The notes under the pieces were generated by a model. That model made no database searches and was not told the DNA's origin. It saw only the letters and a list, made by a program, of their open reading frames with translations. From an uncultured Clostridia bacterium (GTDB lineage: Bacteria; Bacillota; Clostridia; Oscillospirales; Acutalibacteraceae), in assembly GCA_947632335.1 (NCBI GenBank), contig CANROX010000007.1, positions 1 to 64,000 on the forward strand: a stretch of DNA of 64,000 nucleotides, written 5' to 3'. Shown here piece by piece: positions 26,991-34,906 of the stretch (its first letter is position 1; each line of letters starts with the position of its first letter). Both the position numbers and the translations under genes were made by a program.

Positions 26991-28256
26991 TTATCCTCTA
27001 ATTTCATTTTTAAATAGATTTTTAGCACCTTTTTTTCTGCTCTTTGGTTTTGCATATCTTGGGTTAATTTTAGGAATTTTTATTTGCAGACTTTTGTCAA
27101 TACTATCGTGGACCTTTGCAAAATCTTCAATACCAAGATGTTTGCGGATTATTTCATTCTTGTTTGGCCTTACAACAAGGTTTTCATCTATGCTGGGTTT
27201 AACAGGAATTTTCTGTATTTGCTCTCTTTCAATATCGGAGATTTCCAAGTGTTCTTTTTGGGCAGATGTATCATCTTCTTTGTTGTCCTGCAAATCAAAA
27301 TCTTTCCTATTTGTATCTGTAATATTAGAAGTATTATTTTCTTCTACAGAATTATTTGGGTTTTCATATATGTCCAGAATTTCCCGAGGTAAGACCGGCA
27401 GAGTCATTTGCATTTTAAGAGAATTTTCTTTTTGGGAATTTTCTTTTGGGAGATTTTCCCGCTGCAACAATGGGTCAATACTCTTATGAATTACATTTTT
27501 CTTTTGCAGAGATGTATCAATGCTGGGTTTAATTTCTATATCAGAATTATAATTTTCACGGTTGTCCGCTTTTTTGTCAGCAGTTCTTTCAATATTTAGC
27601 GAGTCCAAAATATCTTTGGGTATCTGTAAAATAACCTGTGGAGGTATAGCGTCCCTGCTGATTGCAGGTTTAATTTTAGCTATGGTAAGGCAACGCTGAT
27701 TTGAAATATGATTGTTAAAATTATTTTTTGCAACAGGTATACTCTTATAACGAATTGTTTTAAGGGCATTTACAGGGGCAAGTTTAAAGGTGTTTTCTAC
27801 AACAAAGCCTGCCTCCAAAAGTACATCTGTCTCTGTTTTATCCACAGCTGAAAACTGGGGATTTTGAGAATTTTGCATATAAGGGGTATAATTGCTGATT
27901 GTAAATAGGACGCCTGTATCCTTTATGAGCCTCTTGACTTCTTTAATTGTTTCTACCCTTTTGTCAGGGGATTGTAGTGAGTACAGCGGGCCAAGCAAAA
28001 GTACAGCGTCTGCCCTTGTATCCTCTACAGGAATCATTCTGTCGTCATTAATAAAATTGTTGTAGGCAACAAAAGGATTTTCGTGGCTGATATGCTCCAT
28101 TTCCTTTGGGGACATTGGAAGTAACTTAACTTTATTTGTTTCATTGAGCCATTCTGAATAATAGCTGTCGCCGCAAAGCATATCAATTACCCTTGCGCCC
28201 TTATGCAGATTGGATGATAATATATGTTTAACTTGTGAAATTTCTTTACTTTTCAT
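26991..28256 (-). CDS. Methyltransferase-like domain with long disordered, repeat-bearing tail
   Basis: The 421-residue protein has two parts. Residues 1-185 look like a class I SAM-dependent methyltransferase: [18 protein letters not shown] is the motif I region, [13 protein letters not shown] the motif IV region, and LLEAGF is typical of the C-terminal strand. Residues 200-421 are polar, low-complexity and probably disordered. They contain four copies of a short SIDxxL motif ([36 protein letters not shown]) near residues 240, 256, 353 and 381. A basic end follows ([14 protein letters not shown]). AAGGAGATAAG precedes the ATG. The substrate is unknown; the tail suggests nucleic-acid or protein-partner binding. 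Confidence 0.75.
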   Translation of the reverse strand: MKSKEISQVKHILSSNLHKGARVIDMLCGDSYYSEWLNETNKVKLLPMSPKEMEHISHENPFVAYNNFINDDRMIPVEDTRADAVLLLGPLYSLQSPDKRVETIKEVKRLIKDTGVLFTISNYTPYMQNSQNPQFSAVDKTETDVLLEAGFVVENTFKLAPVNALKTIRYKSIPVAKNNFNNHISNQRCLTIAKIKPAISRDAIPPQVILQIPKDILDSLNIERTADKKADNRENYNSDIEIKPSIDTSLQKKNVIHKSIDPLLQRENLPKENSQKENSLKMQMTLPVLPREILDIYENPNNSVEENNTSNITDTNRKDFDLQDNKEDDTSAQKEHLEISDIEREQIQKIPVKPSIDENLVVRPNKNEIIRKHLGIEDFAKVHDSIDKSLQIKIPKINPRYAKPKSRKKGAKNLFKNEIRG

Positions 28257-28351
28257 ATCTTATCTCCTTTCTACACATATTCCCCATAATTATAACAAAT
28301 ACACAAAACTTTATCAAGATTAAACATGGCAATACCATACAATTAATGAAA

Positions 28352-28382
28352 AAAATCCGCCGTAAAAAATACGGCGGATTTT
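28352..28382 (-). terminator. Terminator after the alanine symporter gene
   Basis: A 13-bp perfect stem (28352-28364 with 28370-28382; core TCCGCCGTA/TACGGCGGA) has a five-base loop and, on the minus strand, a T-run. It ends the symporter transcript ahead of the methyltransferase gene. Confidence 0.88.
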
Positions 28383-28409
28383 GTGTAAAATTAAATTTTT
28401 ATTTTGATA

Positions 28410-30146
28410 TTAGACTTTATTGGCTTTCTGCCGGGCTCTTTCTGTTTTAAGGACTTTCTGAAATTCCTTTGTATCCTTTGCCAGCTTACCGCTAAGTATT
28501 AGTAATGCCGCAAGGTTAGGTATTATCATAAGGGCATTGGCAATATCGGAGAAAGACCATACTATATCAAGGGAAATGATTGCACCCACATATACGATGA
28601 GGGAGAAGAATATTCTGTATATGTAGCAGAATACAGGTTTCTTAAACAAAAATTCAAGTGCCTTTTCTCCGTTGTATTCCCAGCCGAGAATTGTGGAGAA
28701 TGCAAAGAGGATAAGCCCGATTGTAACAAGAAATGCTCCCACATCACCCAGTATACTTCTAAAGGCTTCTATTGTTAGCTTTGCGCCTGTTGTAAGGGCA
28801 AGAGATTCATATTTACCGTTTTCGTTAAACTTTAAGTTATTGCCGGTTCCGTCGGACCAGGTGCCCTGCACTGTTGTTTCGGTGGCAACAGCCTTTACAC
28901 CTTGAATACTCTTGTCAAAGGCAGTCTTCTGATTAGCTGCAATCTTTTCTTTCTTACAAGGAACATAGTTTGTGGTATTTCCATCTTTGTCAGTAAGAGA
29001 GAATCCATTGTCGGTTAGTGCGTATTCATATACTGAATTTGAAAATTCTTCATCAGAACCAACTTGATGAGAGGAAATAGTCATAGTGTTGTTTTCGATA
29101 ATATATTTGCCCTCAAAATCAGCATTAACCGTTCCCAGTACGCCGGAAGATGCAATAGCAAGGCCGGTGATAGTACATACAACAATGGTGTCCAGAAATG
29201 TACCGCACATACTGATATAACCCTGTCTTACATGGCTGTCAGTGTGTGCAGCGGTAGAACTGATAGCAGCAGAACCCATACCTGCTTCGTTACTGAATAC
29301 GCCTCGTCCAACCCCAAATCGTATGGAGTTCATAATGGTAGCAGTCAGCGTGCCGGCAATACCTCCGGCAACTGATTTTCCGGAAAATGCCATTACGAAA
29401 ATATTTTTTAAACCGCTTGGAATACCTCCAATATTACCAAATATAACAACAATTCCGGCGAGTATGTAGAAAATGGCCATTGCAGGAACTAGAATACTTG
29501 AAACCTTTGAAATTGACTGAATACCGCCAATAACTATAAGGAGAACAAATACAGTAAGAATTAGTCCGGTAACCCAAGTAGGGACGGAGAATGTGGAATT
29601 TACAGCGTCGGATATTGAGTTTGCCTGGGTAAGGTTTCCAATGCCAAAAGATGCGATTACCGCAAATACTGCAAAAAGAACTGCCAGTATTTTTCCGGGA
29701 AGTTTGTCCTTAAAAGCTGCCTTAATTGAATACATAGGACCGCCCAGCATTTCACCTCTGCTGTTTACGACTCTGTATTTAATGGCGAGGGAACACTCGG
29801 CAAATTTTGTTGAGATGCCAAATGCGGCGGAAAGCCACATCCAAACCAGCGCTCCCGGACCGCCTGATACCATAGCTGTGGCAACGCCTACAATGTTGCC
29901 TGTACCAATGGTAGCCGCAAGGGCAGTCATAAGTGCAGCAAAAGGTGAAACATCTCCTGTACCGCCGTTTTGCTTTTTTCTTGATTTTTTGCTGAATAGT
30001 GTTTTCAGCGAGGGGAATAAATTTCTCCACGGCAGGAATTTAAGCCTAAAGGTTAGGAATATTCCTGAACCAACAAGCAGAATTAGCATTACGGGTCCCC
30101 AGACAGCGTCGTCAATGGTATTTAGCATATCTTGTATTGCTTCCAT
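28410..30146 (-). CDS. AGCS-family sodium:alanine symporter with an inserted soluble domain
   Basis: This membrane transporter couples sodium entry to uptake of alanine or glycine. Family motifs include ATIGTGNIVGVATAM, VWMWLSAAFG, GVGRGVFSNEAGMGS and FSTILGWEYNGEKALE. At 578 residues it is about 100 longer than usual. The excess lies near residues 343-449, between the helix ending GLAIASSGVLG and the one starting LTIEAFRS. It reads as a beta-rich soluble module (GKYIIENNTMTIS, GTWSDGTGNNLKFNENGKY). Both flanking segments match the family, so this looks like a genuine insertion and not a frameshift. AAGGAG precedes the ATG. Transport function is well supported; the role of the insert is unknown. 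Confidence 0.92.
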   Translation of the reverse strand: MEAIQDMLNTIDDAVWGPVMLILLVGSGIFLTFRLKFLPWRNLFPSLKTLFSKKSRKKQNGGTGDVSPFAALMTALAATIGTGNIVGVATAMVSGGPGALVWMWLSAAFGISTKFAECSLAIKYRVVNSRGEMLGGPMYSIKAAFKDKLPGKILAVLFAVFAVIASFGIGNLTQANSISDAVNSTFSVPTWVTGLILTVFVLLIVIGGIQSISKVSSILVPAMAIFYILAGIVVIFGNIGGIPSGLKNIFVMAFSGKSVAGGIAGTLTATIMNSIRFGVGRGVFSNEAGMGSAAISSTAAHTDSHVRQGYISMCGTFLDTIVVCTITGLAIASSGVLGTVNADFEGKYIIENNTMTISSHQVGSDEEFSNSVYEYALTDNGFSLTDKDGNTTNYVPCKKEKIAANQKTAFDKSIQGVKAVATETTVQGTWSDGTGNNLKFNENGKYESLALTTGAKLTIEAFRSILGDVGAFLVTIGLILFAFSTILGWEYNGEKALEFLFKKPVFCYIYRIFFSLIVYVGAIISLDIVWSFSDIANALMIIPNLAALLILSGKLAKDTKEFQKVLKTERARQKANKV

Positions 30147-30306
30147 TTTTTCACTCCTTAAAAATTTTTATTGGTAAAGTTATTTTATTATACATATATT
30201 CTATTATATATAATTTAGTGTAGTAAAGCAACAAATTATATAAAATTTCTTGTTTTTTTTACATTTTCTTATTAGGGTATTTCCAATACTTTATAGCCAT
30301 TCAATG

Positions 30307-30335
30307 TTGATTTTTAAAATTTACTGTGATAAAAT
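30307..30335 (+). promoter_or_regulatory. Promoter abutting the PAP2 gene start (possible leaderless mRNA)
   Basis: TTGATT at 30307-30312 and TAAAAT at 30330-30335 are 17 bases apart. A start of transcription six to eight bases later would fall on or next to the ATG at 30343, which lacks a ribosome site. Confidence 0.45.
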
Positions 30336-30342
30336 TATTGTT

Positions 30343-31041
30343 ATGAAAAGACGAATTGTACCGAAATATGGGTACATACCGGTGATAATCTGCCTTGTAT
30401 GGAACATTTTAGTTTATAACATTAGCAGAATATTTACTGATAGGCTTGCCCATTATGATTTTTCTACAAAATTTGATGACATAATACCTTTTGTGCCGTC
30501 ATTTATAGTGATTTACATTTTGTCCTACCTGTTGTGGGTAATAGGTTTCTTTGTGTTTATAAAAGAGAGCAGGTCTTTATGTAACGAGATTTTTGCCGCT
30601 GAACTTATAGCAAAAACTGTTTGCTTTTTGTTTTTTATTATAGTGCCTACAGAAATGAAAAGGGCAGATGTGGGTCAGGCGGACGGGTTATTTAATTGGC
30701 TTATAAATCTTACTTATTTCTCTGATGAACCTAACAATCTTTTCCCGTCAATACATTGTATGGAGAGCTGGCTCTGTTTTAGAGGGGCTATGAGGTGCAA
30801 GAAAACCAATTCAGCATATACTTTTGTCTGGTTTATTCTTGCTGTTCTCATATGCGTTTCAACTGTTTTTGTAAAACAGCATGTGTTTGTGGACATATTT
30901 GCAGGAATACTTACGGCTGAATTGGGTCTGTTTTTGTCCAAACGCTTTGGGGTAGGCAGGATATATGATTATATACGCTTAAAATGGCTCATGCACAAAA
31001 GATTAAAAAGGTCAAAAAAATTGTTAATTAAGGGCAGTTGA
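30343..31041 (+). CDS. PAP2-superfamily membrane phosphatase/transferase
   Basis: This 232-residue membrane protein has about six hydrophobic segments. Its PAP2 signature is LFPSIHCMESW near residue 132 (the SxxH-type motif), and VKQHVFVDIFAG carries the later conserved His and Asp. The family hydrolyses or transfers lipid phosphates; the layout resembles the inositol-phosphotransferase/Aur1 branch. The substrate is unknown. Upstream in-frame codons extend to 30250, but none has a ribosome site. The ATG at 30343 starts a normal positive-inside N-terminus (MKRRIVPKYGY). The stop codon lies inside a terminator stem. Confidence 0.8.
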   Translation: MKRRIVPKYGYIPVIICLVWNILVYNISRIFTDRLAHYDFSTKFDDIIPFVPSFIVIYILSYLLWVIGFFVFIKESRSLCNEIFAAELIAKTVCFLFFIIVPTEMKRADVGQADGLFNWLINLTYFSDEPNNLFPSIHCMESWLCFRGAMRCKKTNSAYTFVWFILAVLICVSTVFVKQHVFVDIFAGILTAELGLFLSKRFGVGRIYDYIRLKWLMHKRLKRSKKLLIKGS

Positions 31042-31063
31042 CAAATGTCAACTGCTTGTTTTA
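31034..31063 (+). terminator. Terminator hairpin that also contains a -35 box
   Basis: GCAGTTGACA (31034-31043) and TGTCAACTGC (31046-31055) form a perfect 10-bp stem with an AA loop, followed by TTGTTTT. The left arm contains TTGACA at 31038-31043, a consensus -35 hexamer. TTAATA at 31061-31066, 17 bases on, could be the -10 box for the next gene. Confidence 0.7.
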
Positions 31064-31107
31064 ATATAAGTGTACAAAAATATTTTATTAAAAAGACAGG
31101 TCAAGTT

Positions 31108-32226
31108 ATGACATTCTTTCTACTTTTAATTTCATCAATAGTATTTCTTACGGCCGTTTATCTCTTCTTTTTTGTAAAGAGGATAGTTTCCCTTTTTACA
31201 GATAAAAAGGGAATATCAAGGATATGGGCTATTGCAATTTTACTTTCAGTGGGCGGAACTTGTATTTATCTTTTTAGATATACCGCAGTTATCCTAATGC
31301 TGCATCTTGTGTTTGCAGGACTTATCTGCCAGATTATCTCCTTTATTCTTAGAAAGACTGTAAAAAATGTAAATTTTCAAAAGAAGAGAAATATTATTTA
31401 TAAGGCAGGTATTGTACCAATTTGTATTACTCTGTTAATTGGAGTCTTTGGTTACTGCAATATGGTGAATGTTGTTAAAACGGAATATAACTACAAAACA
31501 GATAAGTGGGACAGGGGTAAAAACCTTAAGGTTGCAATGATTTCCGACCTTCATATGGGTACAACAATGGATACAGAAACCCTGCAAAAACATATGGATA
31601 AAATCAGTGAAGAAAAACCCGATGTGTTTTTGCTTGTTGGGGATATTGTTGATGAAAGTACCACAAGGAAACAAATGATAGATACCTTTGATATACTTTC
31701 AAATGTAAAAAGTCGTGACGGTGTATTCTATGTATATGGAAATCACGACAGAAATATTTACGGTAACCATAAAAACTTTACTGATAAAGAGCTGACACGG
31801 GCTATTGTTGACAGCGGTATAAAAATTTTAAGGGACAATATTGCGGAATTTGATGACTATGTAATTGTAGGCAGGGAGGACCGTTCCGCTGAAAATGAAA
31901 TATACTCCAGAAAAGATATAAAAACTCTTCTGGAGTATGTTGATAAGTCAAAGTATATAATAAATCTTGACCACCAGCCTCGGGAACTGAAAAAATGCAG
32001 TGAGGCAGGTGTTGACCTGCAGCTTTCCGGCCATACACATGGCGGACAAATATGGCCCGCCGGTATTATTGCTGAAAAAACAGGAATATTTGAGCTTACT
32101 TACGGAGAGAAAATTCTTGATACATATACTGCAATTACCTCCTCAGGTATTGCAAGCTGGGGATATCCAATCAGAACGGAACAGCACAGCGAATATGTAA
32201 TAGTTAATATTGATGGAAATAAATAA
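31108..32226 (+). CDS. Membrane-anchored metallophosphoesterase
   Basis: This 372-residue protein has several N-terminal hydrophobic segments (residues 1-125) followed by a calcineurin-like metallophosphoesterase domain. All metal motifs are seen: VAMISDLHMG, LLVGDIVDE, YVYGNHDRN and QLSGHTHGGQIWP. It resembles YkoQ/YaeI-type enzymes, some of which act on lipid-linked phosphates; the substrate here is unknown. ATG 31108 starts the first hydrophobic helix; the frame extends to 31045 without a ribosome site. Residues encoded at 31839-31935 are duplicated downstream. Confidence 0.9.
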   Translation: MTFFLLLISSIVFLTAVYLFFFVKRIVSLFTDKKGISRIWAIAILLSVGGTCIYLFRYTAVILMLHLVFAGLICQIISFILRKTVKNVNFQKKRNIIYKAGIVPICITLLIGVFGYCNMVNVVKTEYNYKTDKWDRGKNLKVAMISDLHMGTTMDTETLQKHMDKISEEKPDVFLLVGDIVDESTTRKQMIDTFDILSNVKSRDGVFYVYGNHDRNIYGNHKNFTDKELTRAIVDSGIKILRDNIAEFDDYVIVGREDRSAENEIYSRKDIKTLLEYVDKSKYIINLDHQPRELKKCSEAGVDLQLSGHTHGGQIWPAGIIAEKTGIFELTYGEKILDTYTAITSSGIASWGYPIRTEQHSEYVIVNIDGNK

Positions 32227-32304
32227 TTGAAAAAAGGTATCAGATGAAAACACTTTATGTTTCTGATTTGGACGGAACACTTCTTAATTCTAATATAGAA
32301 TTAT
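32226..32304 (+). repeat. Direct repeat, copy A (phosphatase gene start)
   Basis: About 79 bases match 32758-32837 with one indel and one substitution, both in the leader. Divergence is very low, so the duplication is recent or maintained. Confidence 0.9.
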
Positions 32305-32306
32305 AA
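32244..32306 (+). pseudogene. Truncated copy of the Cof-type phosphatase gene start
   Basis: The frame encodes the first 20 residues of the downstream phosphatase (MKTLYVSDLDGTLLNSNIEL) and stops at 32304-32306. The DNA at 32226-32304 is nearly identical to 32758-32837, including the untranslated leader. It is a broken remnant created by a local duplication. Confidence 0.85.
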
Positions 32307-32409
32307 ATCGCCCTTGCAAAATTAAAACTATTATTATGGATATGACAATCATAGTTTTTTAATTTATATACAGACAGAAAAAATTTTTAAAAAATGTATA
32401 CATTTTATG

Positions 32410-32438
32410 TTGACTTTTCTGTTTTTATATGTTATATT
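32410..32438 (+). promoter_or_regulatory. Promoter for the candidate small RNA
   Basis: TTGACT at 32410-32415 and TATATT at 32433-32438 are 17 bases apart, placing transcription start at about 32445, the first base of the RNA stem. Confidence 0.6.
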
Positions 32439-32444
32439 ACTAAT

Positions 32445-32520
32445 ATAGCCAGAATGACGAAACTCGGTAGGCATTTCGAAGCCTACTCGACTTATCAGAT
32501 TTCTGGCTATTTTTTTATTT
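32445..32520 (+). ncRNA. Candidate small structured RNA with intrinsic terminator
   Basis: The outer arms ATAGCCAGAA (32445-32454) and TTCTGGCTAT (32501-32510) pair perfectly and are followed by seven T residues. Inside, GTAGGC (32467-32472) and GCCTAC (32481-32486) form a second stem around ATTTCGAA, leaving a structured internal loop. A promoter sits directly upstream. No frame or ribosome site is present. About 70 nt long; no known family recognised. It may be a trans-acting sRNA or a remnant of a mobile element. Confidence 0.6.
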
Positions 32521-32556
32521 TTATTGACATACAAAACTTAACTTTATTCTTAATAA

Positions 32557-32585
32557 TTGTGAGATATATGATTTAATGATATATT
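32557..32585 (+). promoter_or_regulatory. Candidate promoter for the Cof-type phosphatase gene
   Basis: TTGTGA at 32557-32562 and TATATT at 32580-32585 are 17 bases apart. If used, the leader would carry the duplicated metallophosphoesterase fragment. Confidence 0.35.
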
Positions 32586-32660
32586 TTCATTAGGAGTAAG
32601 TTCATTTAACCGGGAAATTGTTTTCGATGACCGAGTCTGTTTTGTATTTGTCTTTATTAT

Positions 32661-32757
32661 TATTGCGGAATTTGATGACTATGTAATTGTAGGCAGGGAG
32701 GACCGTTCCGCTGAAAATGAAATATACTCCAGAAAAAATATAAAAACTTTTCTGGAG
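32661..32757 (+). repeat. Direct repeat of an internal metallophosphoesterase segment (gene fragment)
   Basis: These 97 bases match 31839-31935 with two substitutions. In this copy the fragment is joined directly to the phosphatase leader (32758 onward), so 290 bases of the original (31936-32225) are missing. It is non-coding here. Confidence 0.92.
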
Positions 32758-32776
32758 ATTGAAAAATAGGTATCAT

Positions 32777-33598
32777 ATGAAAACACTTTATGTTTCTGAT
32801 TTGGACGGAACACTTCTTAATTCTAATATAGAATTATCGGATTATACTGTAAGGACAATAAATTCTCTTATTGAAAAGGGAATGAATTTTACCTTTGCCA
32901 CAGCCAGGTCACTTAATTCCTCAAGAGAAATAACAAATAATTTAAAATTAAATTTGCCTGTCATTGTATATAACGGCGCTTTTATTATGGATAAGGAAAG
33001 CGGCAGGATAATTTCTTCAACCACTTTTACAGATATAGAAAAGCGTTTTGTTATTGAAAAAATCAAGAAACACAAACTAAGCCCTTTGGTGTATTCTTTT
33101 ATTGGTGACAGGGAGTGTGTCAGTTATGACAGAAATAAAGTTAATGAGGGTATAAGACTTTATCTTGACAGCAGAAAAGGGGATAAAAGAATGATGCCTC
33201 TGGAGGATAATGGAAAACTTTATACAGGGGATATTTTTTATTTCACTTTAATAGGAACTAGGGAGGAACTTTCCCGATTTTATGATGAGGTAAAGACTAA
33301 CAAAAATCTTCGGGTGACTTTTCAACAGGATATTTATAACGAGTATTATTGGTGTGAGATTATGCCAAAGTCCGCCTCAAAGGCAGAGGCTATTATTCGA
33401 TTAAAGAATATTTATAATTTTAATAGGATAATATCCTTTGGGGACGCAGTCAATGATATTCCAATGTTTCAGATTTCTGACGAATGTTATGCCGTTAAAA
33501 ATGCTGTTGACCGGCTAAAACAAATTTCCACAAAAGAAATATTATCAAACAACAATAACGGCGTGGCACATTGGCTGAGGGAAAACTTTACATTATAA
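32777..33598 (+). CDS. Cof-type HAD-IIB phosphatase
   Basis: This 273-residue haloacid-dehalogenase phosphatase belongs to the Cof/YidA group, which typically dephosphorylates sugar phosphates or flavin nucleotides in the cytosol. Motif I is VSDLDGTLLNSN, motif II VYNGAFI, and motif IV IISFGDAVNDIPMF. The ATG at 32777 matches the truncated duplicate and the family start; an upstream TTG at 32759 adds six residues without support. The ribosome site is weak (ATAGG). The gene's original link to the metallophosphoesterase gene was broken by the duplication, so its promoter may be newly acquired. Confidence 0.92.
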   Translation: MKTLYVSDLDGTLLNSNIELSDYTVRTINSLIEKGMNFTFATARSLNSSREITNNLKLNLPVIVYNGAFIMDKESGRIISSTTFTDIEKRFVIEKIKKHKLSPLVYSFIGDRECVSYDRNKVNEGIRLYLDSRKGDKRMMPLEDNGKLYTGDIFYFTLIGTREELSRFYDEVKTNKNLRVTFQQDIYNEYYWCEIMPKSASKAEAIIRLKNIYNFNRIISFGDAVNDIPMFQISDECYAVKNAVDRLKQISTKEILSNNNNGVAHWLRENFTL

Positions 33599-33633
33599 AA
33601 AGGCAGACACAAACTTAGGTGTCTGCCTTTTTT
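33597..33633 (+). terminator. Terminator after the phosphatase gene
   Basis: AAGGCAGACAC and GTGTCTGCCTT form a perfect stem (33600-33610 with 33619-33629) with an eight-base loop and T-run. It is flanked by A- and T-runs, so it can act in both directions. Confidence 0.92.
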
Positions 33634-33682
33634 GTAGATAACACAAATGATGGCGTCCATTTTGCAATGCATAAATGCTATT

Positions 33683-34078
33683 TTACATTTTATTCAAATC
33701 TTTCTTTATTTGTGTAGTACTAATTTCAGGTGTACGGGGCAAATAAACAACATCTACACCCTCGTCTTTCAGAAAGTCAAATTTCCCCTGCCAATCATCA
33801 CCTATTACAAATGTATCAATGTGATACTCATGAACATCTGTTTTTTTCTGTTCCCAGCTTTCCTCCGGGATTACAAGGTCTACATATCTAATTGATTCAA
33901 GGAGTGCCTTTCTGTTCTCATAGTTAAAGTAACATTTCTTCTTTTTTGCTTTCCAGTTAAACTCATCTGTTGAAAGGACGACAATTAGGTAATCCCCAAG
34001 TGCCTTGGCCCGTTTTAGCAAGTTAATATGGCCGTAATGTAACAGGTCAAATGTTCCATATGTAATAACTCTCTTCAT
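33683..34078 (-). CDS. tagD: Glycerol-3-phosphate cytidylyltransferase (TagD-like)
   Basis: TagD makes CDP-glycerol from CTP and glycerol-3-phosphate, the activated donor for glycerol-phosphate transfer in the cell envelope. The 131 residues match the family length. The active-site segment is GTFDLLHYGHINLLKRAK, followed by RYVDLVIPEESWEQKK, VIGDDWQGKFDFL and YLPRTPEISTTQIKK, all near-diagnostic. The ATG at 34078 begins MKRVITYGTFD; a longer frame to 34174 overlaps the licD gene. It is last in the ATP-grasp/LicD operon, 22 bases after licD, so it probably supplies CDP-glycerol to that LicD. Confidence 0.93.
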   Translation of the reverse strand: MKRVITYGTFDLLHYGHINLLKRAKALGDYLIVVLSTDEFNWKAKKKKCYFNYENRKALLESIRYVDLVIPEESWEQKKTDVHEYHIDTFVIGDDWQGKFDFLKDEGVDVVYLPRTPEISTTQIKKDLNKM

Positions 34079-34100
34079 ATTATTTGTTTCCCCAAAAAAT

Positions 34101-34886
34101 TTAAAAATATATATTGACATGGGAATAGTGCCGAATTCGCTTCTCAAAAGGCGGAAAATCCATAAAATTTCCATATCTTTTTTTCAAAACGGATTTAGCG
34201 TCTGCAGGACCATAAAACTTTGCATCTTCAAATACATATTTCTTTAATGGAAAAATATCTGAAACATACATGAATTTGCATTTATAATCAGTTAGAAAAC
34301 CATAAATTTTTGTCGTATCCACACATTTCTCTTTTTCAGATAGACGAATGTTCTCATTTAATTTAAACATTCTATCATTATATTCTTTATCAGAAATAAG
34401 ACCCTTTGATTTTCGTCTTTCAATATAAATTTTGTTTTGCTCGTTAATATAGTCTGATAAATCTTTCTTCTCTATTTGTTGTGCACGGTAAAGGTCAACA
34501 CTAAGACCTTTATGTGCATATACACCATCATGTGGGTACGCCTCGTTTTCTACCTCTGAACACAAATCTTTTACATGTGCCCACGCATGAAAGTATAGAG
34601 GTTCAGATAAGTCATCCTCTAAAAATAAATTACTTGGCAATTCTTTTCTAAGACACTTAATAGCATCTTCATAAACATCATCAAAAATAAATATATCAAA
34701 GTCATCGTCCCATGGAATAAACCCCTGATGTCTTACAGCGCCAAGCAGGGTTCCGAGTGCTAACATATAGGGTATATCATTTTTTTCGAGAATTGAACAA
34801 ATACTTTTAGCCATTTCAAGCAATCTACCTTGTACCTTTTTTAAAGTTTCTTTAGGATAGCCTGGTACTTCAGGGAAATCTATCAT
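34101..34886 (-). CDS. LicD-family phospho-alcohol transferase (first of two)
   Basis: LicD proteins transfer phosphocholine, or in the related Fukutin/FKRP group ribitol- or glycerol-phosphate, from a CDP-alcohol onto a glycan. This 261-residue protein has the defining LALGTLLGAVRHQGFIPWDD followed by DFDIF (residues 43-67) and a C-terminal RYGNFMDFPP, typical of the family. ATG 34886 is chosen because AAGGAG lies nine bases upstream. No choline genes (licA-C) are nearby, but a CDP-glycerol synthase follows. Glycerol-phosphate transfer is therefore the better guess. Confidence 0.9.
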   Translation of the reverse strand: MIDFPEVPGYPKETLKKVQGRLLEMAKSICSILEKNDIPYMLALGTLLGAVRHQGFIPWDDDFDIFIFDDVYEDAIKCLRKELPSNLFLEDDLSEPLYFHAWAHVKDLCSEVENEAYPHDGVYAHKGLSVDLYRAQQIEKKDLSDYINEQNKIYIERRKSKGLISDKEYNDRMFKLNENIRLSEKEKCVDTTKIYGFLTDYKCKFMYVSDIFPLKKYVFEDAKFYGPADAKSVLKKRYGNFMDFPPFEKRIRHYSHVNIYF

Positions 34887-34906
34887 ATTAATATTCTCCT
34901 TACAAT

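Noticed and set aside
29593-30177. Long plus-strand frame of 194 codons opposite the alanine symporter
   Set aside because: The minus-strand frame has clear family motifs, a ribosome site and proper length. The opposite frame has no recognisable features and is a codon-bias shadow.
32445-32510. Hammerhead ribozyme in the structured RNA
   Set aside because: A CGAAAC stretch is present but the obligatory CUGANGA core is not.
34101-34886. Phosphocholine transfer by the first LicD
   Set aside because: No choline kinase, choline-phosphate cytidylyltransferase or choline transporter is nearby; the adjacent cytidylyltransferase has TagD-specific motifs.
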